A stretch of 50,073 nucleotides of DNA from an uncultured Pelagibacteraceae bacterium (GCA_902555465.1 CACDSN010000010.1:1-50073), one strand, 5' to 3'. Positions 18,193 through 27,412 are shown, counted from the first letter of the stretch. A program made the numbers and translations. Notes: a model not told the origin generated them from the letters alone.

Positions 18193-18987
18193 CTAATAGT
18201 GTTTAGGTTTTTCTCTTGAAATTCCTAAACCAAAATCCTCTGGTGCATCTGCAGGCATGGGCAAATCATCATTTGACCCATCCGCTTTTGCTAAATTTTT
18301 TTGTATTGCTGCTCCTGGTTTATAAAACATATGTGCAAATTTAGACCAATAAACTCCACCAAACAAAATTATATTTGCCACAGCAAATAAAACCAAAAAC
18401 AACATATCCCAACCACTAATTCCTGATGTTTGTAAAAAAGACCAAATTAATCCCATAGCTGATGCTGCAACAAGAGCTAAAACGAATAAATCAGCTAAAA
18501 CGATTCTAAACACTGAATTAGCCTCCGCCGACACATCTACTCTTAAAAATAACCAGAACCATCCACCGCCTACAACAGTCATGATGGCTCCTACATGCCA
18601 AATAATTGGCCAAACTGAAGGAGTGCTTATTCCTGGTGTTGAATATTTAAATATCATTACTGCAGATCCTATCCAAAATAATACTGTTCCATACATGCCC
18701 ATTACATGAGCTATTCTTCTTTGAGTAGCACCTAATTCTGCAGTTGTTAAAATGTCATGAGCAATTGTTTTTGTTACAACAGAAATTTTTTCACCACTGC
18801 TTAAATTTTTTGTTGCGGATAGCTTTGCTTTTTTTGCATTGTTGAAAAAATATTTAACATTCTTTTTATGAATTATATCTAGTATTGTTCCACCACCTGC
18901 TAAAGCAACCATTGCTAAAGCAAAGATTTGCATGCCAATCGAAGGTACCGTTTCTGCTAATATTGCGAATGGATTTGTTGATATCAT
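18193..18987 (-). CDS. aprM: Membrane partner of APS reductase (AprM-like)
   Basis: A 264-residue membrane protein with about five to six hydrophobic helices and a basic cytoplasmic loop. The histidine-containing helices (RIAHVMGMYGTVLFWIG, WPIIWHVGAIMTVVGGGWFWLF) resemble cytochrome b-like quinone anchors. It is the first gene of the aprM-aprB-aprA operon. AprM proteins are proposed to link AprBA to the quinone pool in sulfite-oxidising bacteria that lack Qmo. The name rests on position and topology. Confidence 0.8.
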   Translation of the reverse strand: MISTNPFAILAETVPSIGMQIFALAMVALAGGGTILDIIHKKNVKYFFNNAKKAKLSATKNLSSGEKISVVTKTIAHDILTTAELGATQRRIAHVMGMYGTVLFWIGSAVMIFKYSTPGISTPSVWPIIWHVGAIMTVVGGGWFWLFLRVDVSAEANSVFRIVLADLFVLALVAASAMGLIWSFLQTSGISGWDMLFLVLFAVANIILFGGVYWSKFAHMFYKPGAAIQKNLAKADGSNDDLPMPADAPEDFGLGISREKPKHY

Positions 18988-19074
18988 TTTCCCCTTTCAG
19001 AGCTTCTAGTACAGTTAAAATAAATAATCAATAAGGTAAATTAGGTATATTCGTACTGTCTAATGGAATTTATT

Positions 19075-19479
19075 TTATTTTTTTCTTGTATAATGTTGTT
19101 TTAGGGGGATCACTGATCTAACCCCACCTTGTGGATTATCAACATCACCTTCTCGTCTAGGAATCAAATGAATATGGCAATGCATTATTGATTGACCTGC
19201 AGTTTTGCCTGAATTTGTGCCGATATTAAAACCCTTAACAGTTGTGTCTTCTTTTAAAATTTTTTCCTTGGTTTTTAAAATTAATTCATGACAGGCCTGA
19301 ACTTCTTCATAACTTAATTCAAAATATTCCTGAACATGTCTTTTGGGTACGATAAGACTATGAAATTTTGAGACAGGATAACTATCAGTTGATGAATAAG
19401 CTAATTGATTTTCAAATTGAAGTTCTCCTTTCCTAACTTTACAAAAAATACAAGGATTGTTTGGATCTTTCATGTTCAA
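19075..19479 (-). CDS. HIT-family (histidine triad) hydrolase
   Basis: A 134-residue HIT protein with the triad MHCHIHLIP (His100, His102, His104) and an N-terminal CIFC pair that could bind zinc. The family hydrolyses nucleotide phosphoramidates or adenylylated compounds. The start overlaps the end of the pabC-like gene by 4 bases, making it the last gene of the metC-to-HIT operon. An ATG two codons further in is an equally possible start. The closeness of the apr genes is probably incidental. Confidence 0.9.
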   Translation of the reverse strand: MNMKDPNNPCIFCKVRKGELQFENQLAYSSTDSYPVSKFHSLIVPKRHVQEYFELSYEEVQACHELILKTKEKILKEDTTVKGFNIGTNSGKTAGQSIMHCHIHLIPRREGDVDNPQGGVRSVIPLKQHYTRKK

Positions 19480-20219
19480 ATAAGAGAATTATATAATTTA
19501 TTTAATTTACTATAACAAACTGTTTTTTTTCTTTTCCAGTTTACTTCATCTATTTTTGAAACTGAGGTAATGCCCTTTCCAGAGCCTATCAAAAGAATTT
19601 CATCAAAATTTTGAATTTTATTAATTGAGATATCTTTTCTTATAATTTTAATTTTTTTATTTATATACTTAATGGTATTGCCAAAATAACAATTTTTTTT
19701 AGGACAGTAAATTTTTCCATTTTTGACAAAAACTAGATTAGATGTGCCAGTTTCTAAGATTTTATTATTTGAAACTAGTGCAATATCAAATTTGGTTGGA
19801 TCAAGTTTGCTGAGCTTTGAAATTATTTTCTTATAAAATAAATTTTTATAATTTGGGTCTATTCGTTTATATTTAAATAATAAAAGATTAAAATTATTTT
19901 TAGGTAATGGCCTTTTTCTTATAGATACGGAGATTAGTTTTTTATTTAGAGCAATTCGAAATAAATTATCAGAACCTTTGTATAATGTATTTTTTTTTAT
20001 TAAATCCATAACCACATTCTTTAAATTTTTTTTTCTTATTCCGTAATTTTTTGTAGATTTAATTAAATTTTCTAAATGAGGTTTTAACAGTATTAACTTT
20101 GGAGGTCTTCCAACCATTCTCATAGTAGTAAATACACCTCTCGAACCCCAAAGATCCTTGAAAGGAACTTCTTTAAGATTACTAAGCTGATAAGATTTTT
20201 TTAATAAGAATGTCACCAT
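19476..20219 (-). CDS. pabC: Aminodeoxychorismate lyase-like (class IV aminotransferase fold)
   Basis: A 247-residue PLP protein of fold-type IV. It shows the N-terminal LWGSRGVFTTMRM segment, a central lysine region (FYKKIISKLSKLDP) and the signature ILETGTSNLVFVKNGKIYCP. PabC releases pyruvate from aminodeoxychorismate to give p-aminobenzoate for folate. It overlaps the 3' end of the pabA-like gene by 38 bases. The overlap is long, but the early SRGVFTTMR motif leaves little room for a later start. A D-amino-acid or branched-chain aminotransferase is less likely given the pab neighbours. Confidence 0.8.
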   Translation of the reverse strand: MVTFLLKKSYQLSNLKEVPFKDLWGSRGVFTTMRMVGRPPKLILLKPHLENLIKSTKNYGIRKKNLKNVVMDLIKKNTLYKGSDNLFRIALNKKLISVSIRKRPLPKNNFNLLLFKYKRIDPNYKNLFYKKIISKLSKLDPTKFDIALVSNNKILETGTSNLVFVKNGKIYCPKKNCYFGNTIKYINKKIKIIRKDISINKIQNFDEILLIGSGKGITSVSKIDEVNWKRKKTVCYSKLNKLYNSLI

Positions 20220-20739
20220 TTTCTGTTAAAAAAGATTCTGGATGAAATTGAAATCCATATATTTTATTTTTATTATCCTCAAGACCCATTGGTATTTTTG
20301 TTTTACTGCATCTCATAGTTATTTTAATTGAATTTGATTTAAATGGCTCCATTAATTTTAATGAATGATACCTTCCAACTTTAAAATGCTGATTATTTTT
20401 AAATATTCTGCTTAGCCTATTTGTTATTATTTTTGATTGAAATCCATGAAATATTTTTTTTTGTTGAACTATTTTCCCGCCCTCATTATGCAATATCATC
20501 TGATACCCTAAACATATACCTATTATCTTTTTTTTACCTTTGTATTTTTTATAAATCTTTAAGGAAGCAGGATAATCTTTTGGTGAACCAGGCCCTGGTG
20601 AAAAAACTATTACATCACTTTTTTCTAAAAACTTATTATTTATTTCGTAATAATTAGAACAAATAACCTTATCAAATTTTGAAAATTGATGCACAACATT
20701 CCATGTAAAAGAGTCTTGATGATCAATAATATAAATCAT
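20182..20739 (-). CDS. pabA: Glutamine amidotransferase of aminodeoxychorismate/anthranilate synthase
   Basis: A 185-residue class I glutamine amidotransferase that supplies ammonia to the chorismate-using partner. The oxyanion motif FSPGPGSPKDYP, nucleophile Cys76 in GICLGYQM and the C-terminal GFQFHPES with the catalytic His-Glu pair are all present. It overlaps the synthase subunit upstream by 4 bases and the lyase downstream by 38. Operon context favours PabA; sequence alone does not separate PabA from TrpG. Confidence 0.85.
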   Translation of the reverse strand: MIYIIDHQDSFTWNVVHQFSKFDKVICSNYYEINNKFLEKSDVIVFSPGPGSPKDYPASLKIYKKYKGKKKIIGICLGYQMILHNEGGKIVQQKKIFHGFQSKIITNRLSRIFKNNQHFKVGRYHSLKLMEPFKSNSIKITMRCSKTKIPMGLEDNKNKIYGFQFHPESFLTENGDILIKKILSA

Positions 20740-21962
20740 TTAAATAATTCTAATAAAGATTTTGCTTTAATATAATTTTCATTAAATTCTTTTTTTGAAG
20801 AACTATCTAATACAACTCCAGAAGCAGCAGAAATTTCTGACTGATTTTTAAAATTTAAAATAGATCTTATAATTATATTAAACCTCATATCTTGGTTAAA
20901 TTTAATATAACCAAAACTTCCAGTAAAAATATTTCTACTTTCTTTTTCTTGATTGTTTAATAATTCCAGAGTTCTTATTTTTGGGCAGCCAATAACAGAG
21001 CCACCTGGCATCATTGCTTTAATTATATCAATTAATTTTATATTTTTATTCAGTTTTCCTCCGACAGAAGTAACATAATGAAAAAGGTGTTTATACTCCT
21101 CAACATATTTTTTTTTAAGTATTTTAACACTGCCAGTTTTACAAATTTTTGATAAGTCACTTCTTTCCATATCAACAATCATGTTATGTTCTTTGGTTTC
21201 TTTTTCATTATTTTTAAAGAATTTATGAGCAATCAATTTATTGGTATTGAAGTTTTTTTTTAAAGTTCCTGCAATTGGTTTTGTGATTATTGTATTTTTT
21301 TTCTTATTTATAAGTGTCTCAGGAGAACAACTAACTATCGAATAATCTTTGTCTTTAATCATAAAAGCCTCTGGTGATGCATTTACTTTCATAAGCTTCC
21401 AAAAGAAATTTATAGGATTAATTAAAGATTTATTTTTATATTTAGTGCAAATCTTAATTTGATATGTTTCACCTTCTCGAATTTTTTTTGAAAATAAATC
21501 AAAAATTTTTTTATATTTCTGATAAGTTATATTAATTTTAAAAGGGCTCAATATTTGAGTTTTGTTAAATTGACTACTAAATTTTTGATATTTAATATTT
21601 GAAATAATTTTAATATTTTTTCTAATTTTAACTATTGTTTCAGGTTTGTAAAAGATTCCTTTATAAAAATTTATTCTTTTTTTATTTTTTATATTTATGC
21701 CAATTAAATTACACAAAATTTCATAACCAAAAAAACCAAGATATAGATCTGTCTCTTTTTTATATTTTTTTTTCTCAATAGATCGAAAAAAATTTTTTAT
21801 ATTATTTTTTGTTAAGATAATTTTCTTAGAAAAATCTGTGTAAATATTATATCCATCCTCTACTTTATAAATTATGACAGGTTTATCTGATTGATAAAGC
21901 TTCTCTAAATAAGGGTTAAATTTTAATTTATGCTGTCTGTAATCTTTCAATTGGTCTCTCAT
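20736..21962 (-). CDS. pabB: Aminodeoxychorismate synthase component I-like (chorismate-binding enzyme)
   Basis: A 408-residue chorismate-binding enzyme (EHNMIVDMERSDL, MMPGGSVIGCPKIRTLELL), shorter than TrpE and with a reduced N-terminal region. The chorismate loop reads PIAGT, with Ala231, where Escherichia coli PabB has a lysine nucleophile (PIKGT) and TrpE has alanine. The C-terminal AASGVVLDS also leans to TrpE. The GGS turn and the pabA/pabC partners lean to PabB. I call it PabB by context with real doubt. It overlaps the MFS gene upstream by 35 bases, and no later ATG is available near the N-terminus. Confidence 0.72.
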   Translation of the reverse strand: MRDQLKDYRQHKLKFNPYLEKLYQSDKPVIIYKVEDGYNIYTDFSKKIILTKNNIKNFFRSIEKKKYKKETDLYLGFFGYEILCNLIGINIKNKKRINFYKGIFYKPETIVKIRKNIKIISNIKYQKFSSQFNKTQILSPFKINITYQKYKKIFDLFSKKIREGETYQIKICTKYKNKSLINPINFFWKLMKVNASPEAFMIKDKDYSIVSCSPETLINKKKNTIITKPIAGTLKKNFNTNKLIAHKFFKNNEKETKEHNMIVDMERSDLSKICKTGSVKILKKKYVEEYKHLFHYVTSVGGKLNKNIKLIDIIKAMMPGGSVIGCPKIRTLELLNNQEKESRNIFTGSFGYIKFNQDMRFNIIIRSILNFKNQSEISAASGVVLDSSSKKEFNENYIKAKSLLELFK

Positions 21963-23142
21963 TTATAGGTAAATGTATCAATCCTGCAAAAATTGACAAA
22001 GCTATTGATCCGTACCATGCATAATCAAAGTTTCCATTCATTTCGTAAAATACACCGCCTAAGTATGCTCCTAAAAATGATCCTACTTGGTGACTTACGA
22101 ATACTATTCCATATAACATTCCCACATATTTTGTGCCAAAGATATGTGCCACAATGCCATTTGTAGGTGGAACTGTAGATAACCATAAGAACCCAAAAGT
22201 AATCCCAAAAATAATTGAATTAATTACGCTTGGTGGAAAAAATATAAATATCATAATTGAGACTCCTCTTAAAAGATAAATTGAACTCAAAATTTTTTTC
22301 TTGCTATATCTAGTAGATAAGTAGCCGCTCGTAATAGTTCCAACCATATTGAATAACCCAATTAATGACAAAACAGCTGTTGCACACCAATCAGGTAATC
22401 CTTTATCCATCATGTCTGTTGGAATATGTGTTGCAACTAAAGCAATATGCCAACCACATACAAAAAAACCTAAAGTTAAATAAATAAAGCTTTTATTAGA
22501 AAAGGCTTCTTTCAATGCTTCTGTAGCACTTTGATTATTATTTTGACTTTCTCCTGCTGGAATTTTTGGAGTGCTTACAAATAATGCTATTAGTAAACCA
22601 AGTCCTAATAATAAGCAAAAATAAAAGATGGTGTTTTCCCATCCTGTTACATTAAGAGAATACTTTACTAATACTGGCGATACAAAGTATCCAAATGATC
22701 CAGCACAAGTAACAATTCCTGTAGCTATTGTTCTTTTTGAAGCTGGGAAATGTTTTGCAACTACTGAAACAGGTATGCCAATTGCGGTAGATCCAAGACC
22801 AACACCTATCAAAACACCAATAGTATAAATAAAATATACACCAGTATTAAAGCCATAATAGAATAAGAGAACTCCAGTTAAAAAAAATAAAAAACCTAAA
22901 AAAATTGCAATATTTCCACCATACTTATCTGTAATAATTCCAAATAGTGGACTAAAAGCTCCCCATAGAAATAGTTGCAAACCCATTGCAAAACCAAATT
23001 GGGAAATTGTAATATCTAAATCAGTTGAAAAATCGAAATAGAATAATCCAAAAGTTTGTCTAATACCTAAAGCTATAATTACAACCAAACAACATGCTAT
23101 TAAAGTAATAAAAGCACTTCTGCTTGGGAAAAATTTTTCCAT
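21928..23142 (-). CDS. MFS transporter (monocarboxylate/oxalate-formate antiporter-like)
   Basis: A 404-residue, 12-helix major facilitator. Helix 1-2 reads GIRQTFGLFYFDFSTDLDI and the loop 2-3 motif is GIITDKYGGN. It resembles the OFA/monocarboxylate group more than drug exporters. The C-terminus includes FVSHQVGSFLGAYLGGVFYE, typical of that group. It begins 4 bases after metC stops and overlaps the next gene by 35 bases, so it belongs to the metC-pab operon. The substrate cannot be read from the sequence. Confidence 0.85.
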   Translation of the reverse strand: MEKFFPSRSAFITLIACCLVVIIALGIRQTFGLFYFDFSTDLDITISQFGFAMGLQLFLWGAFSPLFGIITDKYGGNIAIFLGFLFFLTGVLLFYYGFNTGVYFIYTIGVLIGVGLGSTAIGIPVSVVAKHFPASKRTIATGIVTCAGSFGYFVSPVLVKYSLNVTGWENTIFYFCLLLGLGLLIALFVSTPKIPAGESQNNNQSATEALKEAFSNKSFIYLTLGFFVCGWHIALVATHIPTDMMDKGLPDWCATAVLSLIGLFNMVGTITSGYLSTRYSKKKILSSIYLLRGVSIMIFIFFPPSVINSIIFGITFGFLWLSTVPPTNGIVAHIFGTKYVGMLYGIVFVSHQVGSFLGAYLGGVFYEMNGNFDYAWYGSIALSIFAGLIHLPINERPIERLQTA

Positions 23143-23146
23143 TAGA

Positions 23147-24325
23147 CTACTTTATTTTTTTAAGAGCCTGCTTCAAGTCATTTATAATGTCAGAAGGGTC
23201 TTCAAGGCCTATGTGTAATCTAATTATATGTTCATCTTTATTTAAATTTGTATAACTTCTTGCGCCTAATTGTCTCTGGTTTTGATATAAAGCTAAGCTT
23301 TCAAAGCCACCCCAACTATAACCATAACCAAATAATTTTAAAGAATTAACAAAATTTTTAACAGAAGGTTTATTTTTTGATTTAATTCTCAAACCCATTA
23401 AACCAGAAGCTCCTGTATAATATTTTTTCCACAACTTATATGATTGCGAATTTTTTTTTAATGGGTAGAAAACTTTTACTACTTTCTTTTGTTTAGCTAA
23501 AAATTTAGCAATTTTCAAAGCGTTAGAATGATGTTTATCCATTCTAACATCTAAGGTTCTAATTCCTCTTAAAATCAAATAAGCATCATCAGGACTTAAT
23601 CTTTGTCCAGTAACTCTATTTGTTGACTCAACTAACTTAAATACTTTTTTGTTAACTGCTAAAGTGCCGCCCATTACATCTGAATGTCCAGAATAATATT
23701 TTGTAGCTGAAACAATTGACATATCAAATCCTAATTTAATTGGTTGAATTAAATATGGCGTTCCCCAAGTATTATCTATCGCTGTATAAATTTTTCGTTT
23801 TTTTGCTAATGAAATAATTTTTTTTAAATCTTGGAACTCAAAAGTGTTACTCCCAGGATTTTCAACAAAAATTAACTTAGTTTTGTTTGAAATTTTATTT
23901 TTTATATCGTTAAAATTTTTAGGGTCATAAAATATGCTTTTAACTTTAAATTTTTTTAAATAATCTTGTGTTAACAATCTTGTTGGAGAATAAACAGAGT
24001 CTGTAACTAAAATTTCATCGCCTGGTTCAACTAAGCTTAATATAGCTAAAAATACTGCACCAAAGCCAGTTGGAGTTAGGTAAACTTTATAACATTGTTC
24101 CATTTCTTGTAATATTTTTTGTAGGGCAAAAGTTGTGGAGGTTCCTTGTCTACCGTAATTAAAATTTCCACTTCTTGGATCCTTTGAATATTTATTTTCT
24201 GCTTTTTCTATATCTTGGAGATTCTTGAATATAATAGTTGACGCTCTTACTACTGGTGGATTGACAGATTGGTTATGAAAATCTTTTGCTGAATGTTTAA
24301 TAAATGTTCGAAGATTTGTTTTCAT
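23147..24325 (-). CDS. metC: Cystathionine beta-lyase-type PLP enzyme
   Basis: A Cys/Met-metabolism PLP enzyme of 392 residues. I choose the ATG at 24325 (MKTNLRTFIKHSAKDF); a longer frame from 24373 adds 16 residues with no family match and reaches close to the divergent small gene. The catalytic lysine lies in SIVSATKYYSGHSDVMGG, and GRQGTSTTFALQKILQEMEQ and LRGIRTLDVRMDKHHSNA are typical of MetC. The usual reaction is cystathionine to homocysteine, pyruvate and ammonia. A gamma-lyase or synthase role cannot be excluded. It heads a six-gene overlapping operon. Confidence 0.87.
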   Translation of the reverse strand: MKTNLRTFIKHSAKDFHNQSVNPPVVRASTIIFKNLQDIEKAENKYSKDPRSGNFNYGRQGTSTTFALQKILQEMEQCYKVYLTPTGFGAVFLAILSLVEPGDEILVTDSVYSPTRLLTQDYLKKFKVKSIFYDPKNFNDIKNKISNKTKLIFVENPGSNTFEFQDLKKIISLAKKRKIYTAIDNTWGTPYLIQPIKLGFDMSIVSATKYYSGHSDVMGGTLAVNKKVFKLVESTNRVTGQRLSPDDAYLILRGIRTLDVRMDKHHSNALKIAKFLAKQKKVVKVFYPLKKNSQSYKLWKKYYTGASGLMGLRIKSKNKPSVKNFVNSLKLFGYGYSWGGFESLALYQNQRQLGARSYTNLNKDEHIIRLHIGLEDPSDIINDLKQALKKIK

Positions 24326-24400
24326 ATAATATTGATATTTAATCGACAATGCTATATCCATTCGATAAGTCAATCAAATTAAAGAAAAGGATCGAACAAT

Positions 24401-24484
24401 ATGGGGTACCCAAAAAAACATAGAGGTCGAAGAAAAATGGGCTCAAAGAAAAGAAGAGCAAGAAAGAAAAATAAGAAAAAATAA
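24401..24484 (+). CDS. 27-residue highly basic peptide
   Basis: ATG at 24401 opens a frame of 27 codons in which 16 residues are Lys or Arg and one is His. It starts MGYPKKHRGRRKMGSKKR and ends in KKNKKK. An AAGG sequence at about 24387-24390 is suitably placed as ribosome site. It lies in a divergent gap and 8 bases before the next gene. The composition recalls tiny ribosomal proteins such as Thx or bS22, but I cannot align it to either. The many Arg and Gly codons argue against a random poly-A artefact. Confidence 0.6.
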   Translation: MGYPKKHRGRRKMGSKKRRARKKNKKK

Positions 24485-24492
24485 TCCCTTAG

Positions 24493-25182
24493 ATGGAAGA
24501 TATAAATAAAGTTAAATTCATTTCAATATGGGTTTTTATAGTTCCTTTTGTTGCAGTAAACACTTGTTTAGTGTTGATTACTCAGTTCCACGATTTATTT
24601 CCAAATAGAGAAGATGTAATATTAAATACAATTCCATATTTTGATGGTGGCGCTTCTATAAGTAGAACCGCACGTGTTTTTCCGACATATTGGATCTTCA
24701 AACCAGCAATGTTTTTTACATCTTATTTATTAATTAAATATTGGTTATGGAATAGAAATATTATCAATCACTTTGAAAATAATACGAAGCATATTAATAA
24801 AATTATTTTTTTTGGAATAGGTTCAGCAGTACTTTTAACAATTCATTCAATATTTTTGGGAGTTAAGTTTGATATTGAGCTATATAAACTTTTTAGAAGA
24901 ATGGTTATGTTATTTTTTATTATATTTGAAATAGTGGCTCAAGCCTACCTGGTTTTTACGCTATATAAAATTAAAGAAAAAATAAAGGACCATATAAATT
25001 TTAAAATTTTAATTGCAAAAAGAGTTTTAGTAACCCTATTAATTGTTGTTGCATTTGTATCTATACCAATAATAAGTTCTGATGGTAATAAAGCCTTTAA
25101 ACATGCATTGGAATGGGATTATTTTTTAGGTGTTATATTTTTTTATTTTCTTACTTTTTTAATGTGGAAAAAAACTAGTTAA
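24493..25182 (+). CDS. Six-helix membrane protein, possibly FRAG1/DRAM-like
   Basis: A 229-residue protein with about six hydrophobic segments. The first extracytoplasmic loop reads [23 protein letters not shown], which reminds me of the loop of FRAG1/DRAM/Sfk1 proteins. This is a weak impression. A His-containing amphipathic segment ([12 protein letters not shown]) lies before the last helix. It follows the basic peptide by 8 bases and overlaps the 3' end of convergent mnmA by 8 bases. Function unknown. Confidence 0.75.
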   Translation: MEDINKVKFISIWVFIVPFVAVNTCLVLITQFHDLFPNREDVILNTIPYFDGGASISRTARVFPTYWIFKPAMFFTSYLLIKYWLWNRNIINHFENNTKHINKIIFFGIGSAVLLTIHSIFLGVKFDIELYKLFRRMVMLFFIIFEIVAQAYLVFTLYKIKEKIKDHINFKILIAKRVLVTLLIVVAFVSIPIISSDGNKAFKHALEWDYFLGVIFFYFLTFLMWKKTS

Positions 25183-26290
25183 TAATCCAACCTCCACCTA
25201 AAAGCTTGTCCCCATTATTATCTTTATTATAAAATACACATGCTTGACCAGGAGATATTCCATGTTCGTCTTCTAATAGCTCGACATTTCCTTCGTTATC
25301 AGAAAACGAAAATTTAGACTTTATTAATTTACCAGTGGATCTAATTTTTACATAAATTTCATTATTGAAGTCTTCTTTTTCAGTTAATATATTAATATCT
25401 CTTAATTTTATTTTTCGTTTAATTAATTTTTCTTTTGGTCCAACAATTATCTCATTTTGATCAGAATTTATTTCAAGTACATATAAAGGATCTTTATCCG
25501 CAATCTTAATTCCTTTCCTTTGACCTATTGTAAAATTAACTATTCCATCATGAACACCAATAACTTTTCCATCTAAGTTTTTTATATTACCTTTACGAAA
25601 TGCATCAGGTCTTAATTTTTGAATTACTGATACATAGTCACCATTAGGTACAAAACAAATATCTTGACTATCAGGTTTGTCTGCAACATTTAAAGACAGT
25701 TTTCTAGCAATTTCTCTTGTTTCATTTTTCATCATGCTTCCCAACGGAAATCTTAAATAGTTAAGTTGTTCTCTTGTAGTATTGAATAAAAAATAACTTT
25801 GATCTCTATTTTCATCAACAGCTCTATACATATTGGTTTCATTATTTTGAGTTATACTTTTTACGTAATGACCAGTAATTAAAGCATCAGCTTTAAGATT
25901 TTTGCTTTCTTCAAAAAGATCTTTAAATTTTACTGTTTGATTGCACTGAACGCAGGGAATAGGTGTTTCACCAGCTAAATAGCTTTCAACAAAATTATCA
26001 ACAACTCCTTGTTTAAATTTTGATTGGTAATAAAGAATTTTGTGATCAATATCTAATTTATCAGCAACTCTTTTTGCATCCATTATATCTTGACCAGCAC
26101 AACATTGTTTAGATTTTGCCGTTTGCTTAGTATCATCGTATAATTTCAATGTTATTCCTATAACTTTATATCCATCTTTTTTCATCATACCAGCAACCGT
26201 TGAAGAATCCACTCCACCAGACATAGCAACTACAACTGTTGTATCTTTTGGATCTTTTTCTAAACCAATAGAATTAATTTTAGTTTTCAT
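25175..26290 (-). CDS. mnmA: tRNA-specific 2-thiouridylase MnmA
   Basis: MnmA puts sulfur on C2 of the wobble uridine in tRNA for Lys, Glu and Gln. The 371 residues match the family. The PP-loop motif [15 protein letters not shown] is near residue 23. The catalytic cysteines are in [10 protein letters not shown] and [11 protein letters not shown], and the C-terminal half ends with the beta-barrel tRNA-binding region ([10 protein letters not shown]). It overlaps the convergent membrane protein gene by 8 bases and is divergent from the DUF3553 gene. Confidence 0.97.
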   Translation of the reverse strand: MKTKINSIGLEKDPKDTTVVVAMSGGVDSSTVAGMMKKDGYKVIGITLKLYDDTKQTAKSKQCCAGQDIMDAKRVADKLDIDHKILYYQSKFKQGVVDNFVESYLAGETPIPCVQCNQTVKFKDLFEESKNLKADALITGHYVKSITQNNETNMYRAVDENRDQSYFLFNTTREQLNYLRFPLGSMMKNETREIARKLSLNVADKPDSQDICFVPNGDYVSVIQKLRPDAFRKGNIKNLDGKVIGVHDGIVNFTIGQRKGIKIADKDPLYVLEINSDQNEIIVGPKEKLIKRKIKLRDINILTEKEDFNNEIYVKIRSTGKLIKSKFSFSDNEGNVELLEDEHGISPGQACVFYNKDNNGDKLLGGGWIIN

Positions 26291-26332
26291 AAAGTTTGTA
26301 TTTACACTCTTTTACTTTATAAGTGAAATACA

Positions 26333-26515
26333 ATGATATTTGATTTTGAACCAGGAGACAAAGTGGTTAATCCTAACAACAAAGAATGGGGCGTAGGACA
26401 GATACAATCAATTATAAAAGAAAAAATTACAGTAAACTTTGAAAATGTAGGTAAAAAAGTGATAAACGGAAATATAATAAATCTCGAAAAATTTAAGACA
26501 AATGGAAACAAATAA
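26333..26515 (+). CDS. DUF3553 small protein
   Basis: A 60-residue protein with the DUF3553 pattern FEPGDKVVNPNNKEWGVGQIQSI and NVGKKVI, a small SH3-like barrel similar to the C-terminal domain of UvrD-like helicases and to CarD-type RNA polymerase binders. The role is not known. It overlaps cysQ by 14 bases, which suggests coupled translation. Confidence 0.85.
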   Translation: MIFDFEPGDKVVNPNNKEWGVGQIQSIIKEKITVNFENVGKKVINGNIINLEKFKTNGNK

Positions 26516-27269
26516 AATTGAGCAAACTATAAGAAGTTTAATAGATATTTTTTATGATGCTGGAAAACTATCTCTTGATTTAAGAGCTAAAGGATTAACT
26601 GAACATATTAAAAAAGATAAAACACCTGTAACGAATGGAGATATAGAAGTTAATAGAATTATATTAAAGAATTTAAAAAAATTAACTCCCAATATACCTA
26701 TAGTTTCAGAGGAGACTGCAGAAAATAAAGATTTAAATTTAGAGACTTTCTGGTTAGTTGATCCAATTGATGGAACATATGATTATATCCACAATAGAGA
26801 CGAATTTACTCTTAATGCTGGGTTAATAATTAATAAAGAAGCGATAGCTGGAATAATTTATGCCCCAGGCAAAAATAGAATGTTTTATTCGTTTGGGAAT
26901 AAATTAAGTTATGAATTAAAGAATAATAAAGAAGAAATAATTAATAATAAGAAAATAGACAAAGATAATATTAAAGCTGTAAGTTATTCGAATAATCTAA
27001 TGCCTAAAATTAAAGAAATACATAACAAACTTAATGTAAAAGAATATGTTAAAATGAAGAGCTCACTTAAATTTTGTGTAGTTGCAACTGGAGAATATCA
27101 AATTTATGTTGCAGAACCTCGTGCTCATGAATGGGATATAGCTGCGGGACATGCTATTTTAAAAAACTCTGGTGGTACTGTCACAGATTTTGATGGTAAT
27201 AACATTTCATACGGCAAAGATGGATTTAAAAATCCAAGCATAATCTTAAAATCAACGGAGGGCATATAA
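26502..27269 (+). CDS. cysQ: 3'(2'),5'-bisphosphate nucleotidase (IMPase family)
   Basis: A 255-residue inositol monophosphatase-fold enzyme. The metal sites are visible: EET near residue 70, DPIDGTYDYI from Asp87, and the C-terminal EWDIAAGHAILKNSGG. CysQ removes the 3' phosphate of PAP, the by-product of sulfate assimilation and sulfotransfer. Absence of longer inserts and the DGTYDYI loop favour CysQ over SuhB; a generic IMPase is the alternative. It is followed by a small membrane protein through a TAATG overlap. Confidence 0.85.
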   Translation: METNKIEQTIRSLIDIFYDAGKLSLDLRAKGLTEHIKKDKTPVTNGDIEVNRIILKNLKKLTPNIPIVSEETAENKDLNLETFWLVDPIDGTYDYIHNRDEFTLNAGLIINKEAIAGIIYAPGKNRMFYSFGNKLSYELKNNKEEIINNKKIDKDNIKAVSYSNNLMPKIKEIHNKLNVKEYVKMKSSLKFCVVATGEYQIYVAEPRAHEWDIAAGHAILKNSGGTVTDFDGNNISYGKDGFKNPSIILKSTEGI

Positions 27270-27412
27270 TGGACGAAACACTCAGAATAATTCTAATAAT
27301 AATTGTTTCAGTCTCTATTTTTGGATTGCTTGTTTTTGTTTTTGTTAAAAATTATATTAAAAGTAGATTAGATTATTATCTTAAGGAGAAAAATAAAAAT
27401 AAGAAATTATAA
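27269..27412 (+). CDS. 47-residue single-helix membrane protein
   Basis: The ATG overlaps the cysQ stop (TAATG), which supports translation. MDETLRI is followed by a strong helix (about residues 6-27) and a lysine-rich cytoplasmic tail ending KEKNKNKKL. It overlaps the 3' end of convergent recX by 6 bases. I do not recognise the family. Confidence 0.6.
   Translation: MDETLRIILIIIVSVSIFGLLVFVFVKNYIKSRLDYYLKEKNKNKKL

Noticed and set aside
24326-24373. N-terminal extension of MetC
   Set aside because: Sixteen extra residues without family match; the ATG at 24325 fits the expected length.
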